Shown one piece after another: positions 55,828 to 64,000 of a DNA stretch of 64,000 nucleotides (positions are counted from its first letter, which is position 1; every line of letters starts with the position of its first letter). Origin of the DNA: Blautia sp. (GTDB lineage Bacteria > Bacillota > Clostridia > Lachnospirales > Lachnospiraceae); assembly GCA_029257775.1 (NCBI GenBank), contig JARIAQ010000038.1, positions 1 through 64,000 of the forward strand, written 5' to 3'. The notes beneath the pieces were generated by a model. It saw only the letters and a program-made list of their open reading frames with translations, searched no databases and had not been told where the DNA came from. The position numbers were made by a program, and so were the translations under genes.

Positions 55828-55875
55828 AAATACGACACGATGTATGTTAAAAATTAAGAAAGGGTGGTAAATGAT

Positions 55876-58587
55876 ATGAAAACAACCGTACATATTATTT
55901 CACATTCTCATTGGGATAGAGAATGGTACATGGCATTTGAGAAACATAGAATGAAATTGGTAGAACTATTGGATACGGCATCTGATTTATTAGAAAATGA
56001 TGAAAATTATCGTAGTTTTCACATGGATGGTCATACAGCAGCTTATGATGATTATTTAGCAATCAAACCAGAGAAAGAAGAGAAAATAAAACAATTGGTT
56101 CGAGAAGGAAAACTGACAGCTGGACCATGGTATGTTTTGCAAGATGAATTTTTGACCAGCGGAGAGGCTTGTATACGAAATTTGTTAACAGGCCGCAAAG
56201 AAGCACAAAAATTAGGCAAATTATGTCCAATCGGATATTTTCCGGATGCATTTGGAAATGCTGGACAGATGCCTCAGGTATTGGCTCAGGCCGGTATGGA
56301 AGCAGTTGTATTTGGGCGTGGAGTAAAATCAGTAGGTTTCAATAATGAAACTTTAGAGAAAGGAACTTATGAAACTGCATATTCTGAAATAAATTGGCAG
56401 TCACCAGATGGAAGTGCATTACTGGGTATTTTATTTCCAAACTGGTATAACAATGGAATGGAAATTCCTGTAGATCCAGAAAAGGCAAAGGAATTCTGGG
56501 ATAAAAAACTAGCAGATGCAAAAAAATTTGCAGGAACCAGCCAACTTCTCTTCATGAATGGATGTGATCATCAACCAATACAGAAGGATTTATCACAGGC
56601 TATAGAAACCGCTAAAAAGTTATATCCAGAGATTGAATTTGTTCATTCAGATTTTGAGACTTATGTAAAGGCTGTAAAAGCGGAGCTTGGTGAAAATATT
56701 TCTGTTGTAGAAGGAGAATTGACTAGCCAAGAAACCGACGGACGTTTTACATTAGTAAATACTGCTTCCAATAGAATTGATTTGAAAAAGTTAAATAGAA
56801 AAGGAGAAACTGCACTGGAACGTAAAGCAGAACCAGCAGCGGTTTTGGCAAAATTAGCAGGAAAGCGTTATCCGAAAGAACTTTTAGAATATAGTTGGAA
56901 GGTCTTGATGCAGAATCATCCACATGATAGTGTATGCAGTTGTAATGTAGATGTTGTAAATGATGAGGTTGCTCTTCGATATGAAAAGAGTAGACAGGTG
57001 GCAGAAGGACTTTGCAAGGAAAGTATGGAATATCTGGCTGAACAGGTAGATACATCCAGTTTAAGCAATGAAAAAAATAAAGTACTTCCATTTTCTGTAT
57101 ATAACTTTACGGGCTGGGATAAGACAGATATGGTAAGTGTCGTGTTAGATGTGGACAGATGTTTTGAAAATATACAAGAAAAAGCTTATTGGGAAATGCA
57201 GAATATGGAAATGCCTGTATTTGTGCTTAAGGATTTCCAAGGAAATATTGTAGAAGCTAAGATTGAAGATATGGGTACTGCCTTTGATTATCTTCTTCCA
57301 GATGATAGATTTCGTCAGCCATATATGGCAAGACAGGTTCGTGTGACATTTGAAGCAAAGGCTGTTCCGGCAATGGGATATAGAGTTTATTATTTACAGG
57401 AAACAGATGACAAACAGGCAGATTATACAAAAACATTAATTACAGGCAATAATGTGATGGAAAATGAAAATCTGCGTGTAGAAATTCATGAGGATGGAAG
57501 TTATACACTTACAAATTTAAAAACTGGTCGCATATATTCACAAATGGGATATTATGAGGATACAGGAGATATTGGAAACGAATATATTTATGTACAAGAT
57601 AAAGATGCGCAAGCTATTACAACAAAAAATAAAGCAGCAGAGATTACTTTGGTAGAAGATACATCCTTCTGTGCAAAATATCATATTTGTCAGAAAATAG
57701 ATGTGCCAGTAAGTGCAGCAGAGGAGTTGGAAGTTGCACAGAAGTCTTTCCAGGATTGTTATAACCGTCATATAGGACGTAGTGACAAACTGACAGAGTT
57801 GATTATAGAAACGGAATTAACGTTGCAGAAATCTGCCAAGAGCGTAAAAGTAGAAACAACAATCCACAATACAGCAAAAGATCATAGAGTTCGAGTTATG
57901 ATTCCTACAGGGCTTGTAGCGGATACACATTTTGCAGATTCTGCTTTTGAGGTAGTAGAACGAAATAATCATCATAGTAAACAATGGGAAAATCCAAGTG
58001 GATGTGATCGTCAACAGAGTTTTGTGGCAATGCAGGATGATCGAGATGGTATATTGATTGCCAACCATGGTCTTTATGAGTATGAGGTACTTCCAGATAT
58101 GGAAAATACCATTGCGGTTACTCTTCTTCGTTGTGTTGGTGAAATGGGAGACTGGGGATATTTCCCAACTCCAAAAGCACAGATGAAGGGAACTTATACA
58201 CTTTCTTATGAGATTTTACCATTTGCAGATGGTGAAAGATTAAAAGCTTATACCCAAGGATATCAGTTCCAAAATGACTTGATGGCAATTTCTACAGATA
58301 TTCATACAGGTGCCAATCCGATGGAAAAGAGCTTTTTCAGTTGGACTGGAGAAGGCGTAAACTTTAGTGGACTGAAACAGCAGGATGCGGGATCAGATAT
58401 TATGGTTCGTTTTGTGAATGTTACAGAGGTACCTCGCGAAATGCAAATCCAGAAGAAAGATTGGATGGAGAAGTTGTACAAGAGTAATGTCATTGAAGAA
58501 GAGAAAGAATATCTTGATGTAAATACAGATGGCCAGTATCATGTAATATTGAAACCATTTGAAATTTTGACTTTGGGTATAAAATAG
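55876..58587 (+). CDS. Alpha-mannosidase, glycoside hydrolase family 38
   Basis: Start ATG 55876 lies 8 nt after AAAGGGTGG, giving 903 residues. SHSHWDREWYMAFE at the N-terminus carries the zinc His and Asp. GYFPDAFGNAGQMPQ near 120 holds the catalytic nucleophile Asp. LMQNHPHDSVCSCN near 345 gives further zinc ligands. The remainder is the usual beta-rich C-terminal region. With no signal peptide it should act in the cytoplasm on imported mannosides, for instance from host N-glycans. Confidence 0.92.
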   Translation: MKTTVHIISHSHWDREWYMAFEKHRMKLVELLDTASDLLENDENYRSFHMDGHTAAYDDYLAIKPEKEEKIKQLVREGKLTAGPWYVLQDEFLTSGEACIRNLLTGRKEAQKLGKLCPIGYFPDAFGNAGQMPQVLAQAGMEAVVFGRGVKSVGFNNETLEKGTYETAYSEINWQSPDGSALLGILFPNWYNNGMEIPVDPEKAKEFWDKKLADAKKFAGTSQLLFMNGCDHQPIQKDLSQAIETAKKLYPEIEFVHSDFETYVKAVKAELGENISVVEGELTSQETDGRFTLVNTASNRIDLKKLNRKGETALERKAEPAAVLAKLAGKRYPKELLEYSWKVLMQNHPHDSVCSCNVDVVNDEVALRYEKSRQVAEGLCKESMEYLAEQVDTSSLSNEKNKVLPFSVYNFTGWDKTDMVSVVLDVDRCFENIQEKAYWEMQNMEMPVFVLKDFQGNIVEAKIEDMGTAFDYLLPDDRFRQPYMARQVRVTFEAKAVPAMGYRVYYLQETDDKQADYTKTLITGNNVMENENLRVEIHEDGSYTLTNLKTGRIYSQMGYYEDTGDIGNEYIYVQDKDAQAITTKNKAAEITLVEDTSFCAKYHICQKIDVPVSAAEELEVAQKSFQDCYNRHIGRSDKLTELIIETELTLQKSAKSVKVETTIHNTAKDHRVRVMIPTGLVADTHFADSAFEVVERNNHHSKQWENPSGCDRQQSFVAMQDDRDGILIANHGLYEYEVLPDMENTIAVTLLRCVGEMGDWGYFPTPKAQMKGTYTLSYEILPFADGERLKAYTQGYQFQNDLMAISTDIHTGANPMEKSFFSWTGEGVNFSGLKQQDAGSDIMVRFVNVTEVPREMQIQKKDWMEKLYKSNVIEEEKEYLDVNTDGQYHVILKPFEILTLGIK

Positions 58588-58610
58588 AAATATAATTCTT
58601 AGATAAAAGG

Positions 58611-58643
58611 AGAGGACAGAGTATAAAATTCTGTTCTCTTTTT
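58611..58643 (+). terminator. Terminator after the alpha-mannosidase gene
   Basis: AGAGGACAGA pairs with TCTGTTCTCT, followed by TTTT. Confidence 0.85.
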
Positions 58644-58733
58644 GTTTCAAAAAAATATTTTAATTATAAAAATTAAATAAAATTTCTATTGCTTTTTTTA
58701 GATAAATCCCTTATTATGGTAGGGAAAGAAAAA

Positions 58734-58834
58734 CTGCAGAGTAGATTTGTATGCGTAAAGTGCCCTCTGGATAGAGAGTTGCTGGAAGGACGAAAAGGTA
58801 AATCTTACGGTATACAAACTCGCATCTCGCTGCA
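58734..58834 (+). promoter_or_regulatory. Tetrahydrofolate (THF) riboswitch
   Basis: The segment resembles the folT/THF class: CAGAGTAGA, then TGCGTAAAGTGC, a GGATAGAGAGTTGCTGGAAG-like internal part, GGACGAAAAGG, ACGGTATACAAA and CTCGCATC. Terminal bases CTGCA and TGCA pair. It precedes a folate transporter gene, as expected. A downstream stem around AGATAA...TTATCT could connect ligand binding to access to the AAGGAGG RBS. It fills most of the 309-bp gap. Confidence 0.82.
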
Positions 58835-58896
58835 ACAGAAGATAAGGCTGAGATTATCTCCTATTGTGGTAGTTTTGATGAAGGAGGTATTTTTTT

Positions 58897-59466
58897 ATGT
58901 TCAAAAATAACGTAAAAGAGAACATTTTTTTATCTTCGGCAAAAGAGCTGAAGAAAATTCAGGCATTATCTGTATGTGCCATGCTTGCAGCTTTGTCTTT
59001 GATTTTAAATCAGGTAGCGTCTATTACTATTGGACCATATATTAAAATTGGTTTTTCCGGTATTCCAAATCAGTTAGTAGATTATTTATTTGGCCCTGTT
59101 ACTGGTGGCTTATTTGCAGGAATTATGGATTTAGTTAAATATTTCATGAAACCTGATGGACCGTTTTTCTTTGGTTTTACTTTCAATGCAATTTTAGCAT
59201 CTCTTATTTATGGTTCTTTTTATTATAAAAAGAAATTAACTTTTAAGAGAGTTTTACTTGCAAAATTTGTTGTATTTACAGTAGTAAATGTTATTTTAAG
59301 TACCCTTTGGCTTGATATGCTTTACGGAAAAGGATTTCTTGCGTTGTTGCCTATGCGTGCAGTAAAGAATGCAATTATGTGGCCTATTGATTCTTTTATT
59401 TTCTTTAGTATTGCAAAAATAATTGAGCAAACAGGTGTACTTCGACCATTAAGAAGAACTGCATAA
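58897..59466 (+). CDS. folT: Folate ECF transporter substrate-binding (S) component
   Basis: The 189-residue membrane protein has about six hydrophobic segments. ALSVCAMLAALSLILNQVAS begins the first, IKIGFSGIPNQLVDYLFGPV marks ECF S-components, and MDLVKYFMKPDGPFFFGFTF is typical of FolT. It works with a shared EcfAAT energising module encoded elsewhere. The start follows AAGGAGG. Confidence 0.9.
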   Translation: MFKNNVKENIFLSSAKELKKIQALSVCAMLAALSLILNQVASITIGPYIKIGFSGIPNQLVDYLFGPVTGGLFAGIMDLVKYFMKPDGPFFFGFTFNAILASLIYGSFYYKKKLTFKRVLLAKFVVFTVVNVILSTLWLDMLYGKGFLALLPMRAVKNAIMWPIDSFIFFSIAKIIEQTGVLRPLRRTA

Positions 59467-59486
59467 AAAGAATAAAAAAGAAACAG

Positions 59487-59519
59487 GATTGAGTAGACAG
59501 CCATACTCAATCTTTTTTT
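59487..59519 (+). terminator. Terminator after folT
   Basis: GATTGAGTA pairs with TACTCAATC over an 8-nt loop, followed by seven T. Confidence 0.9.
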
Positions 59520-59650
59520 GCAGTTAATTCAGGAATTCTCTAAATAAATGTAATATTTATGTAATATTTAGAAAGAAAAACTTGCGATTTTTGAAAAAAT
59601 ACGTTAATATAGGAGACGCAGAGAGTTATTTGTCTAAGGAGGAAGAAACA

Positions 59651-60253
59651 TTGAAGAACAAATGGTTAAAAAAGGGTATGGTTATCTTAACCATTGGGTG
59701 TATTGCAATTCCTATGACCGGTTGTAAAGCTGAAAAGATATTTGATAAAGTATTGGAAAAATCTGACTCAAAAAAAGAAGAAAATAAAACGGTAGAGAAA
59801 AAAGAAGTAGAGCCAGAAGTACCTGTGGAAAAACCGCAGTGGACAACCAATTTAAGTGGTTCCGTTACTTATGAAAAAGATGCAGAAGCAGAAGCATTAC
59901 AGATAGAAGCAACAGCTTCTGATAGTGGAACAATTTCTTATCAATGGTATAAAAGTCTTACCAACACAAATGGTGGGGGGACTGCAATTGAAGGAGAAAC
60001 TTCTAATACATTTACACCGCCTACCAATGAGATAGGAACTGTTTATTATTATGTGGTTGCGATTAACACTATTGGAAGTTCTACGAACAGAGTGACTAGT
60101 GAAACTATGGAAGTAATTGTATCAGAAGCTGCTTCAGAAGAGACTTCGTCAGAAGAAGGAGAGACTTCAGAACAAGGGGCAGAAGGAGAGGCAGCCGAAG
60201 GAAGTGAAACAACAGAGGAAAGCACATCGTCAGAGGAGCAGCCAGCAGAATAA
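59651..60253 (+). CDS. Predicted lipoprotein with Ig-like domain and acidic tail
   Basis: The TTG at 59651, 10 nt after AAGGAGG, gives 200 residues with a lipoprotein signal (KKGMVILTIGCIAIPMTGC); Cys would be lipidated. A Lys/Glu-rich linker follows, then a ~90-residue Ig-like domain (ISYQWYKSLTN, VYYYVVAINTIGSSTN). The last ~50 residues are Ser/Glu/Thr-rich and acidic. It is probably anchored outside the membrane. No specific function recognised. The in-frame ATG upstream at 59582 would bury the signal and is rejected. Confidence 0.75.
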   Translation: MKNKWLKKGMVILTIGCIAIPMTGCKAEKIFDKVLEKSDSKKEENKTVEKKEVEPEVPVEKPQWTTNLSGSVTYEKDAEAEALQIEATASDSGTISYQWYKSLTNTNGGGTAIEGETSNTFTPPTNEIGTVYYYVVAINTIGSSTNRVTSETMEVIVSEAASEETSSEEGETSEQGAEGEAAEGSETTEESTSSEEQPAE

Positions 60254-60272
60254 TTTTAAATTATGATGTTTT

Positions 60273-60308
60273 CAAGGATTCTCTTAGGAGAATCCTTGCA
60301 TTTTTTAT
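60273..60308 (+). terminator. Terminator after the lipoprotein gene
   Basis: CAAGGATTCTC pairs with GAGAATCCTTG over a 4-nt loop, followed by a T-rich tail. Confidence 0.9.
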
Positions 60309-60351
60309 AGATGTTTAGTAAAATCATGTTAGATATAACAGGAGGCAAAAC

Positions 60352-61380
60352 ATGGAAGAAACAATAAAAGTGGCTGTAGATGCTATGGGCGGTGATTATG
60401 CTCCTTCAGAGGCAATAAAAGGTGCGGTAGCTGCTGTCAATGAAAAAGAAAATGTAGAAGTATTTCTGGTAGGAAAACAAGAAGTTCTGGAGAAAGAATT
60501 ATCATCTTGTGTGTATCCAAAAGAGAGAATTCATATTGTAGCAGCAAGTGAAGTAATTGAAACAGGAGAACCTCCAGTAGTCGCTATTCGAGGAAAGAAA
60601 GATTCCTCTATTGTAGTAGGTATGAAGCTGGTAAGGAAAGGCGAAGCAGATGCTTTTGTATCAGCAGGAAGCTCTGGAGCCATTCTGGTAGGCGGGACTA
60701 CGATTGTAGGAAGAATCAAAGGAGTTGAGCGAGCACCTTTGGCACCACTTATTCCGACAAAAAACGGAGTATCTTTACTTATTGACTGTGGAGCAAATGT
60801 GGATGCGAGAGCTTCGCATTTGGTCCAGTTTGCTCGTATGGGATCTATTTACATGGAGCATGTTATGGGAGTAAAAAATCCTAAAGTGGGAATTGTGAAT
60901 ATTGGCGTAGAAGAGGAAAAGGGAAATGCTTTGGTTAAAGAAACATATCCCTTGTTAAAGGAATGTAAAGATATTAATTTTATTGGTAGCATTGAGGCAA
61001 GAGAAATTCCAGCAGGGGTGGCAGATGTTGTAGTATCAGAAGCTTTTGTGGGAAATGTTATTTTAAAATTATATGAAGGTTTAGGAAGTACTTTGATATC
61101 CAAAATTAAGGGAAGTATGATGTCGAACCTACGTAGTAAAATAGGAGCACTTCTTGTAAAACCTGCTTTAAAGAGTACCTTGAAGTCTTTTGATGCAAGC
61201 CAGTATGGAGGAGCACCTCTTCTGGGACTAAAAGGTTTGGTTGTAAAGTGTCACGGTAATTCAAAGGAAACAGAGTTTAAAAATGCCATTATTCAGTGCA
61301 TTTTATTTAAGGAACAGCGAATCAGTCAGCGAATAGGAGAAAATTTAGTTGCTGTACAAGAAAAAAAAGAGGAGATTTAG
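60352..61380 (+). CDS. plsX: Phosphate acyltransferase PlsX
   Basis: The 342-residue enzyme makes acyl phosphate from acyl-ACP for phospholipid synthesis. VAVDAMGGDYAPSEAIKGA is at the N-terminus, with FVSAGSSGAILVG near 102 and NIGVEEEKGN near 184. The acyl carrier protein gene follows after 11 bp. Confidence 0.95.
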   Translation: MEETIKVAVDAMGGDYAPSEAIKGAVAAVNEKENVEVFLVGKQEVLEKELSSCVYPKERIHIVAASEVIETGEPPVVAIRGKKDSSIVVGMKLVRKGEADAFVSAGSSGAILVGGTTIVGRIKGVERAPLAPLIPTKNGVSLLIDCGANVDARASHLVQFARMGSIYMEHVMGVKNPKVGIVNIGVEEEKGNALVKETYPLLKECKDINFIGSIEAREIPAGVADVVVSEAFVGNVILKLYEGLGSTLISKIKGSMMSNLRSKIGALLVKPALKSTLKSFDASQYGGAPLLGLKGLVVKCHGNSKETEFKNAIIQCILFKEQRISQRIGENLVAVQEKKEEI

Positions 61381-61391
61381 GAGGAAATATC

Positions 61392-61622
61392 ATGGAATTG
61401 GAAAAATTACAGAAGATAATAGCAGAGGTTTTAAATGTGGATACAGAGGAAGTGACTTGGGATACCACATTTGTAGATGATTTGGGGGCCGATTCTCTGG
61501 ATATTTTCCAAATTGTGATGGGGATTGAAGAAGAATTTGATATTGAGATCCCAACAGAGGAAGTAGAACAAATTGTTTCTGTAGGAGATGCAGTAGAACA
61601 GATTAAACGTTTAATTGGATAA
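61392..61622 (+). CDS. acpP: Acyl carrier protein
   Basis: The 76-residue acidic protein has DDLGADSLDIFQIVMGIEE; the Ser of DSL, near residue 36, carries phosphopantetheine. It supplies acyl groups to PlsX. Confidence 0.95.
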   Translation: MELEKLQKIIAEVLNVDTEEVTWDTTFVDDLGADSLDIFQIVMGIEEEFDIEIPTEEVEQIVSVGDAVEQIKRLIG

Positions 61623-61624
61623 AA

Positions 61625-61678
61625 ACGAAATGTCTTCCCGTATAGTCAGAAAGATTCTGATGTTGGGAGGGCATTTTT
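61625..61678 (+). terminator. Hairpin between acpP and rnc
   Basis: A long imperfect stem, AAATGTCTTCCC with GGGAGGGCATTT and an inner TCAGA/TCTGA, is followed by TTTT. It may partially terminate the plsX-acpP message. Confidence 0.7.
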
Positions 61679-61711
61679 GTATCAAAAACAAAGGTAACAA
61701 AAGGAGCAGAT

Positions 61712-62422
61712 ATGAGAAATTCAAAAAAGTTATTGGAGTTAGAGAAAAAAATTGGATATGAGTTTGAAAATTTTGATCTTTTGATTAATGCGTTAACTCA
61801 TAGTTCTTATGCAAATGAACATCATATTGCCTATTCGGGAAATAATGAGAGATTAGAATTTTTAGGAGATGCAGTATTGGAGTTGACGTCAAGTGAATTT
61901 TTATTTTATAAATATGCAGATTTGCCAGAAGGGAAGCTGACAAAAAAACGTGCCAGTATTGTATGTGAACCGACTTTAGCACTTTGTGCAAAAGAAATCT
62001 CTTTGGGAGATTATCTTCTTTTAGGAAAAGGTGAAGAAGCAACAGGGGGGAGAAACAGAAATTCTATTGTTTCAGATGCAATGGAAGCGTTGATTGGAGC
62101 AATTTATCTGGATGGCGGTTTTGCTAATGCAAAAGAGTTTATCCTTAAATATATATTAAACGATATTGAGAATAAGCAGCTCTTTTATGATAGCAAGACT
62201 ACACTTCAGGAAATTGTACAGGCAGAGTTTGAAGCAGATGTACAATATGTGCTGGTAAAAGAGGAAGGACCAGATCATAATAAGTCCTTTTATGTGGAAG
62301 CGATTCTTGGAGATCAAAAACTGGGAGAAGGTTGTGGACATACCAAGAAAGCAGCAGAGCAACAGGCCGCGTACTGTGCTATTAAAAAGCTAAGAGATGA
62401 AAAGGGAGCTTTATGTATTTAA
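61712..62422 (+). CDS. rnc: Ribonuclease III
   Basis: The 236-residue enzyme cleaves double-stranded RNA. The signature NERLEFLGDAVLEL is near 44, with SDAMEALIGAIYLDGG near 115 holding the second acidic pair. The C-terminal double-stranded RNA-binding domain includes GHTKKAAEQQAAYCAIKKL. Its last bases overlap the smc start by 10 nt. Confidence 0.95.
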   Translation: MRNSKKLLELEKKIGYEFENFDLLINALTHSSYANEHHIAYSGNNERLEFLGDAVLELTSSEFLFYKYADLPEGKLTKKRASIVCEPTLALCAKEISLGDYLLLGKGEEATGGRNRNSIVSDAMEALIGAIYLDGGFANAKEFILKYILNDIENKQLFYDSKTTLQEIVQAEFEADVQYVLVKEEGPDHNKSFYVEAILGDQKLGEGCGHTKKAAEQQAAYCAIKKLRDEKGALCI

Positions 62423-64000
62423 AAAGTATTGAAGTGCAGGGATTTAAGTCTTTTGCCAATAAAATTGTATTTGAGTTTCATAATGGAATTACAGGAATTG
62501 TAGGGCCAAATGGCAGTGGGAAGAGTAATGTAGGAGATGCCGTACGTTGGGTATTGGGTGAACAAAGTGCCAAGCAACTTCGAGGCGGTAATATGCAAGA
62601 CATTATTTTTTCAGGAACGGAAACAAGAAAACCTCTCGGCTTTGCTTATGTGGCTATTACACTGGATAATAGCGATCATAAATTACCTATTGATTATCAA
62701 GAGGTTACTATTGCCAGAAGATTATATCGTTCTGGAGAAAGTGAATATCTTTTAAATGGAACATCATGTCGTTTAAAGGATGTAAATGAGCTTTTTTACG
62801 ATACCGGTATTGGAAAAGAAGGGTATTCTATTATTGGGCAGGGACAAATTGATAAAATATTGAGCGGGAAGCCAGAAGAGAGACGTGAATTATTTGATGA
62901 GGCTGCTGGAATTGTAAAATTTAAAAGAAGGAAAAATACAGCAATTAAAAAACTGGAGGAAGAACAGCAAAATCTGACTCGTGTGAATGATATTTTGTCA
63001 GAGCTTACAAGACAATTGGCACCTTTAGAAAAACAGGCAGAGACGGCTAAGACCTATTTAAAGAAAAAAGAAGATTTAAAACAGTTGGATATTCAGATGT
63101 TTTTGCTAGAAATGGCAAGAATTCGAGAGCAGTTAAAAGCTGTAGAAGAGAAATACGAAATTGCACAGTCTGATTTGGAGGAAACTTGTAAAAGTTTCGA
63201 TGTGACCAAGACAGAATATGAGAATTTAGAGAAAGAACTGGAAGTTCTGGAAGAAAAAATTCAAACATCAAGAGAGAAGTCTACACAGAAAACACTGGAA
63301 AAACAAGCACTGGAAAATCAAATTCATCTTTTGAAGGAACAAATTCATTCTGTAAAGCAAAATGAAACCCGGTATCAGGAGAGAACTTCTGCTTTGGAAT
63401 CCGATATTGAGAAGCGAAAGAAGGAAGAACAAAGATATCTGGAAGAAAAATCACAATTAGAAGAAAAAGAAGTAGAATTTTCAAAAGTACATGGTCAGGT
63501 ACAGGACGCATTTAAAGATATTGCCATTGAAATTCACCATTTAGAAGAAGCTATTGAAGCTGGAAAAAATGAAATTATTGAAATTTTAAATCAAAGAGCT
63601 TCAATTAAAGGAAAACTGCAGCGGTATGATGCTATGATGGAACAGATTTCTATTCGAAAAGTGGCTTTAAATCAGCGGAATTTAACGTTGCGAAGTGAAA
63701 AAGCGCAGTTAAATGCTTCAGAGGAGAAGTATAAAATCCAGAAACAAGAAATTGAAGAAACTATTGAAAAAATAATTCGTCAAGGGAATCGTTGTGAAGA
63801 TCAGATTAAGAAGTATCAGGCAGAAATTTCAAGAACTACCCAGCAACTAGAAAATGAGAAGACAGCTTATCATAGAGAAGTATCTAGATTAGAGTCTTTG
63901 AAAAACATTACAGAGCGTTATGATGGTTATGGGAATAGTATTCGACGGGTTATGGAACAGAGAAAAAATGTTTCTGGTATAAAAGGGGTTGTGGCAGATC
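62413..64000 (+). CDS. smc: Chromosome segregation protein SMC (5' part; continues beyond window)
   Basis: ATG 62413 lies inside the end of rnc after AAAGGGAG. At least 529 residues are open to the window edge. It has [16 protein letters not shown] at the N-terminus, the Walker A motif [10 protein letters not shown] near 32 and [14 protein letters not shown] near 137. A long coiled coil of charged heptads begins near 170. The hinge and C-terminal ATPase half lie outside the window. The rnc-smc arrangement is standard in Firmicutes. Confidence 0.95.
   Translation, partial: MYLKSIEVQGFKSFANKIVFEFHNGITGIVGPNGSGKSNVGDAVRWVLGEQSAKQLRGGNMQDIIFSGTETRKPLGFAYVAITLDNSDHKLPIDYQEVTIARRLYRSGESEYLLNGTSCRLKDVNELFYDTGIGKEGYSIIGQGQIDKILSGKPEERRELFDEAAGIVKFKRRKNTAIKKLEEEQQNLTRVNDILSELTRQLAPLEKQAETAKTYLKKKEDLKQLDIQMFLLEMARIREQLKAVEEKYEIAQSDLEETCKSFDVTKTEYENLEKELEVLEEKIQTSREKSTQKTLEKQALENQIHLLKEQIHSVKQNETRYQERTSALESDIEKRKKEEQRYLEEKSQLEEKEVEFSKVHGQVQDAFKDIAIEIHHLEEAIEAGKNEIIEILNQRASIKGKLQRYDAMMEQISIRKVALNQRNLTLRSEKAQLNASEEKYKIQKQEIEETIEKIIRQGNRCEDQIKKYQAEISRTTQQLENEKTAYHREVSRLESLKNITERYDGYGNSIRRVMEQRKNVSGIKGVVAD

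Overview
The window is low-GC, densely packed Firmicutes DNA. Gene content and order (rpoD-trmK-nif3, galK-galT, ackA-DUF177-rpmF, plsX-acpP-rnc-smc, a type-2 galT, a YtrA-type GntR regulator, a THF riboswitch on folT) point to a gut Lachnospiraceae, possibly an acetogen of the Blautia type. The genus is an inference; no 16S rRNA gene is present.

The striking part is bases 196-16701. A gene for a peptidoglycan-binding-type protein on the minus strand is cut in two. Its first half ends at 16683 in an abrupt stop. Its last part runs in from base ~204 to the window edge. Joining the halves at a 9-bp direct repeat (TTTCGGTAC at 196-204 and 16693-16701) restores one uninterrupted reading frame. 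Between the repeats lie 16,497 bp, with a large serine recombinase as the last gene next to the right repeat. This is an integrated element.

The cargo is metabolic, all on the plus strand. Operon 1 (667-12519) encodes a malate dehydrogenase of the LDH fold with Arg at the specificity position, HdrB, HdrC, HdrA, an MvhD/FlxD-type subunit, two 4Fe-4S proteins and a FAD/NAD/2Fe-2S subunit resembling FlxA. It continues with a soluble fumarate reductase pair (Fe-S plus flavoprotein), two-subunit class I fumarase and a DUF1275 membrane protein. Together these give oxaloacetate to malate to fumarate to succinate, with an HdrA-type flavin-bifurcating module probably linking NADH, fumarate and ferredoxin. 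Operon 2 is a group-B-like [FeFe]-hydrogenase. Each unit has its own, closely similar cobalamin riboswitch followed by an intrinsic terminator, so both should be silenced by corrinoid. Two small ORFs precede the recombinase; the second overlaps its start. No conjugation genes are seen.

My reading is a mobile, B12-repressed module for alternative electron disposal (succinate and H2), useful when corrinoid-dependent routes such as Wood-Ljungdahl acetogenesis fail.

17.4-21.7 kb: glpK behind a leader hairpin, two amidohydrolase-superfamily genes (one guanine deaminase) and two identical tRNA-Leu(AAG) genes. 21.8-30.5 kb: DNA and RNA housekeeping (nfo, dgt, dnaG, rpoD, trmK, nif3, a uridine-kinase-like protein, rnpB). 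30.6-37.9 kb: an AAA ATPase and pheA (minus strand), pyrBI, an EamA permease, aspartokinase and a 2-hydroxyacid dehydrogenase. 37.9-41.3 kb: an autoregulated GntR/ABC unit. 41.4-45.2 kb: an ArsR-type regulator with galK and galT. 45.3-54.5 kb: polA, coaE, a metallo-beta-lactamase protein, ACT and UPF0210 proteins, tmcAL, ackA, DUF177 and rpmF. 54.6-58.6 kb: a GntR/LacI-type regulator divergent from a GH38 alpha-mannosidase. 58.7-64 kb: THF riboswitch-folT, a lipoprotein, plsX, acpP, rnc and the start of smc.
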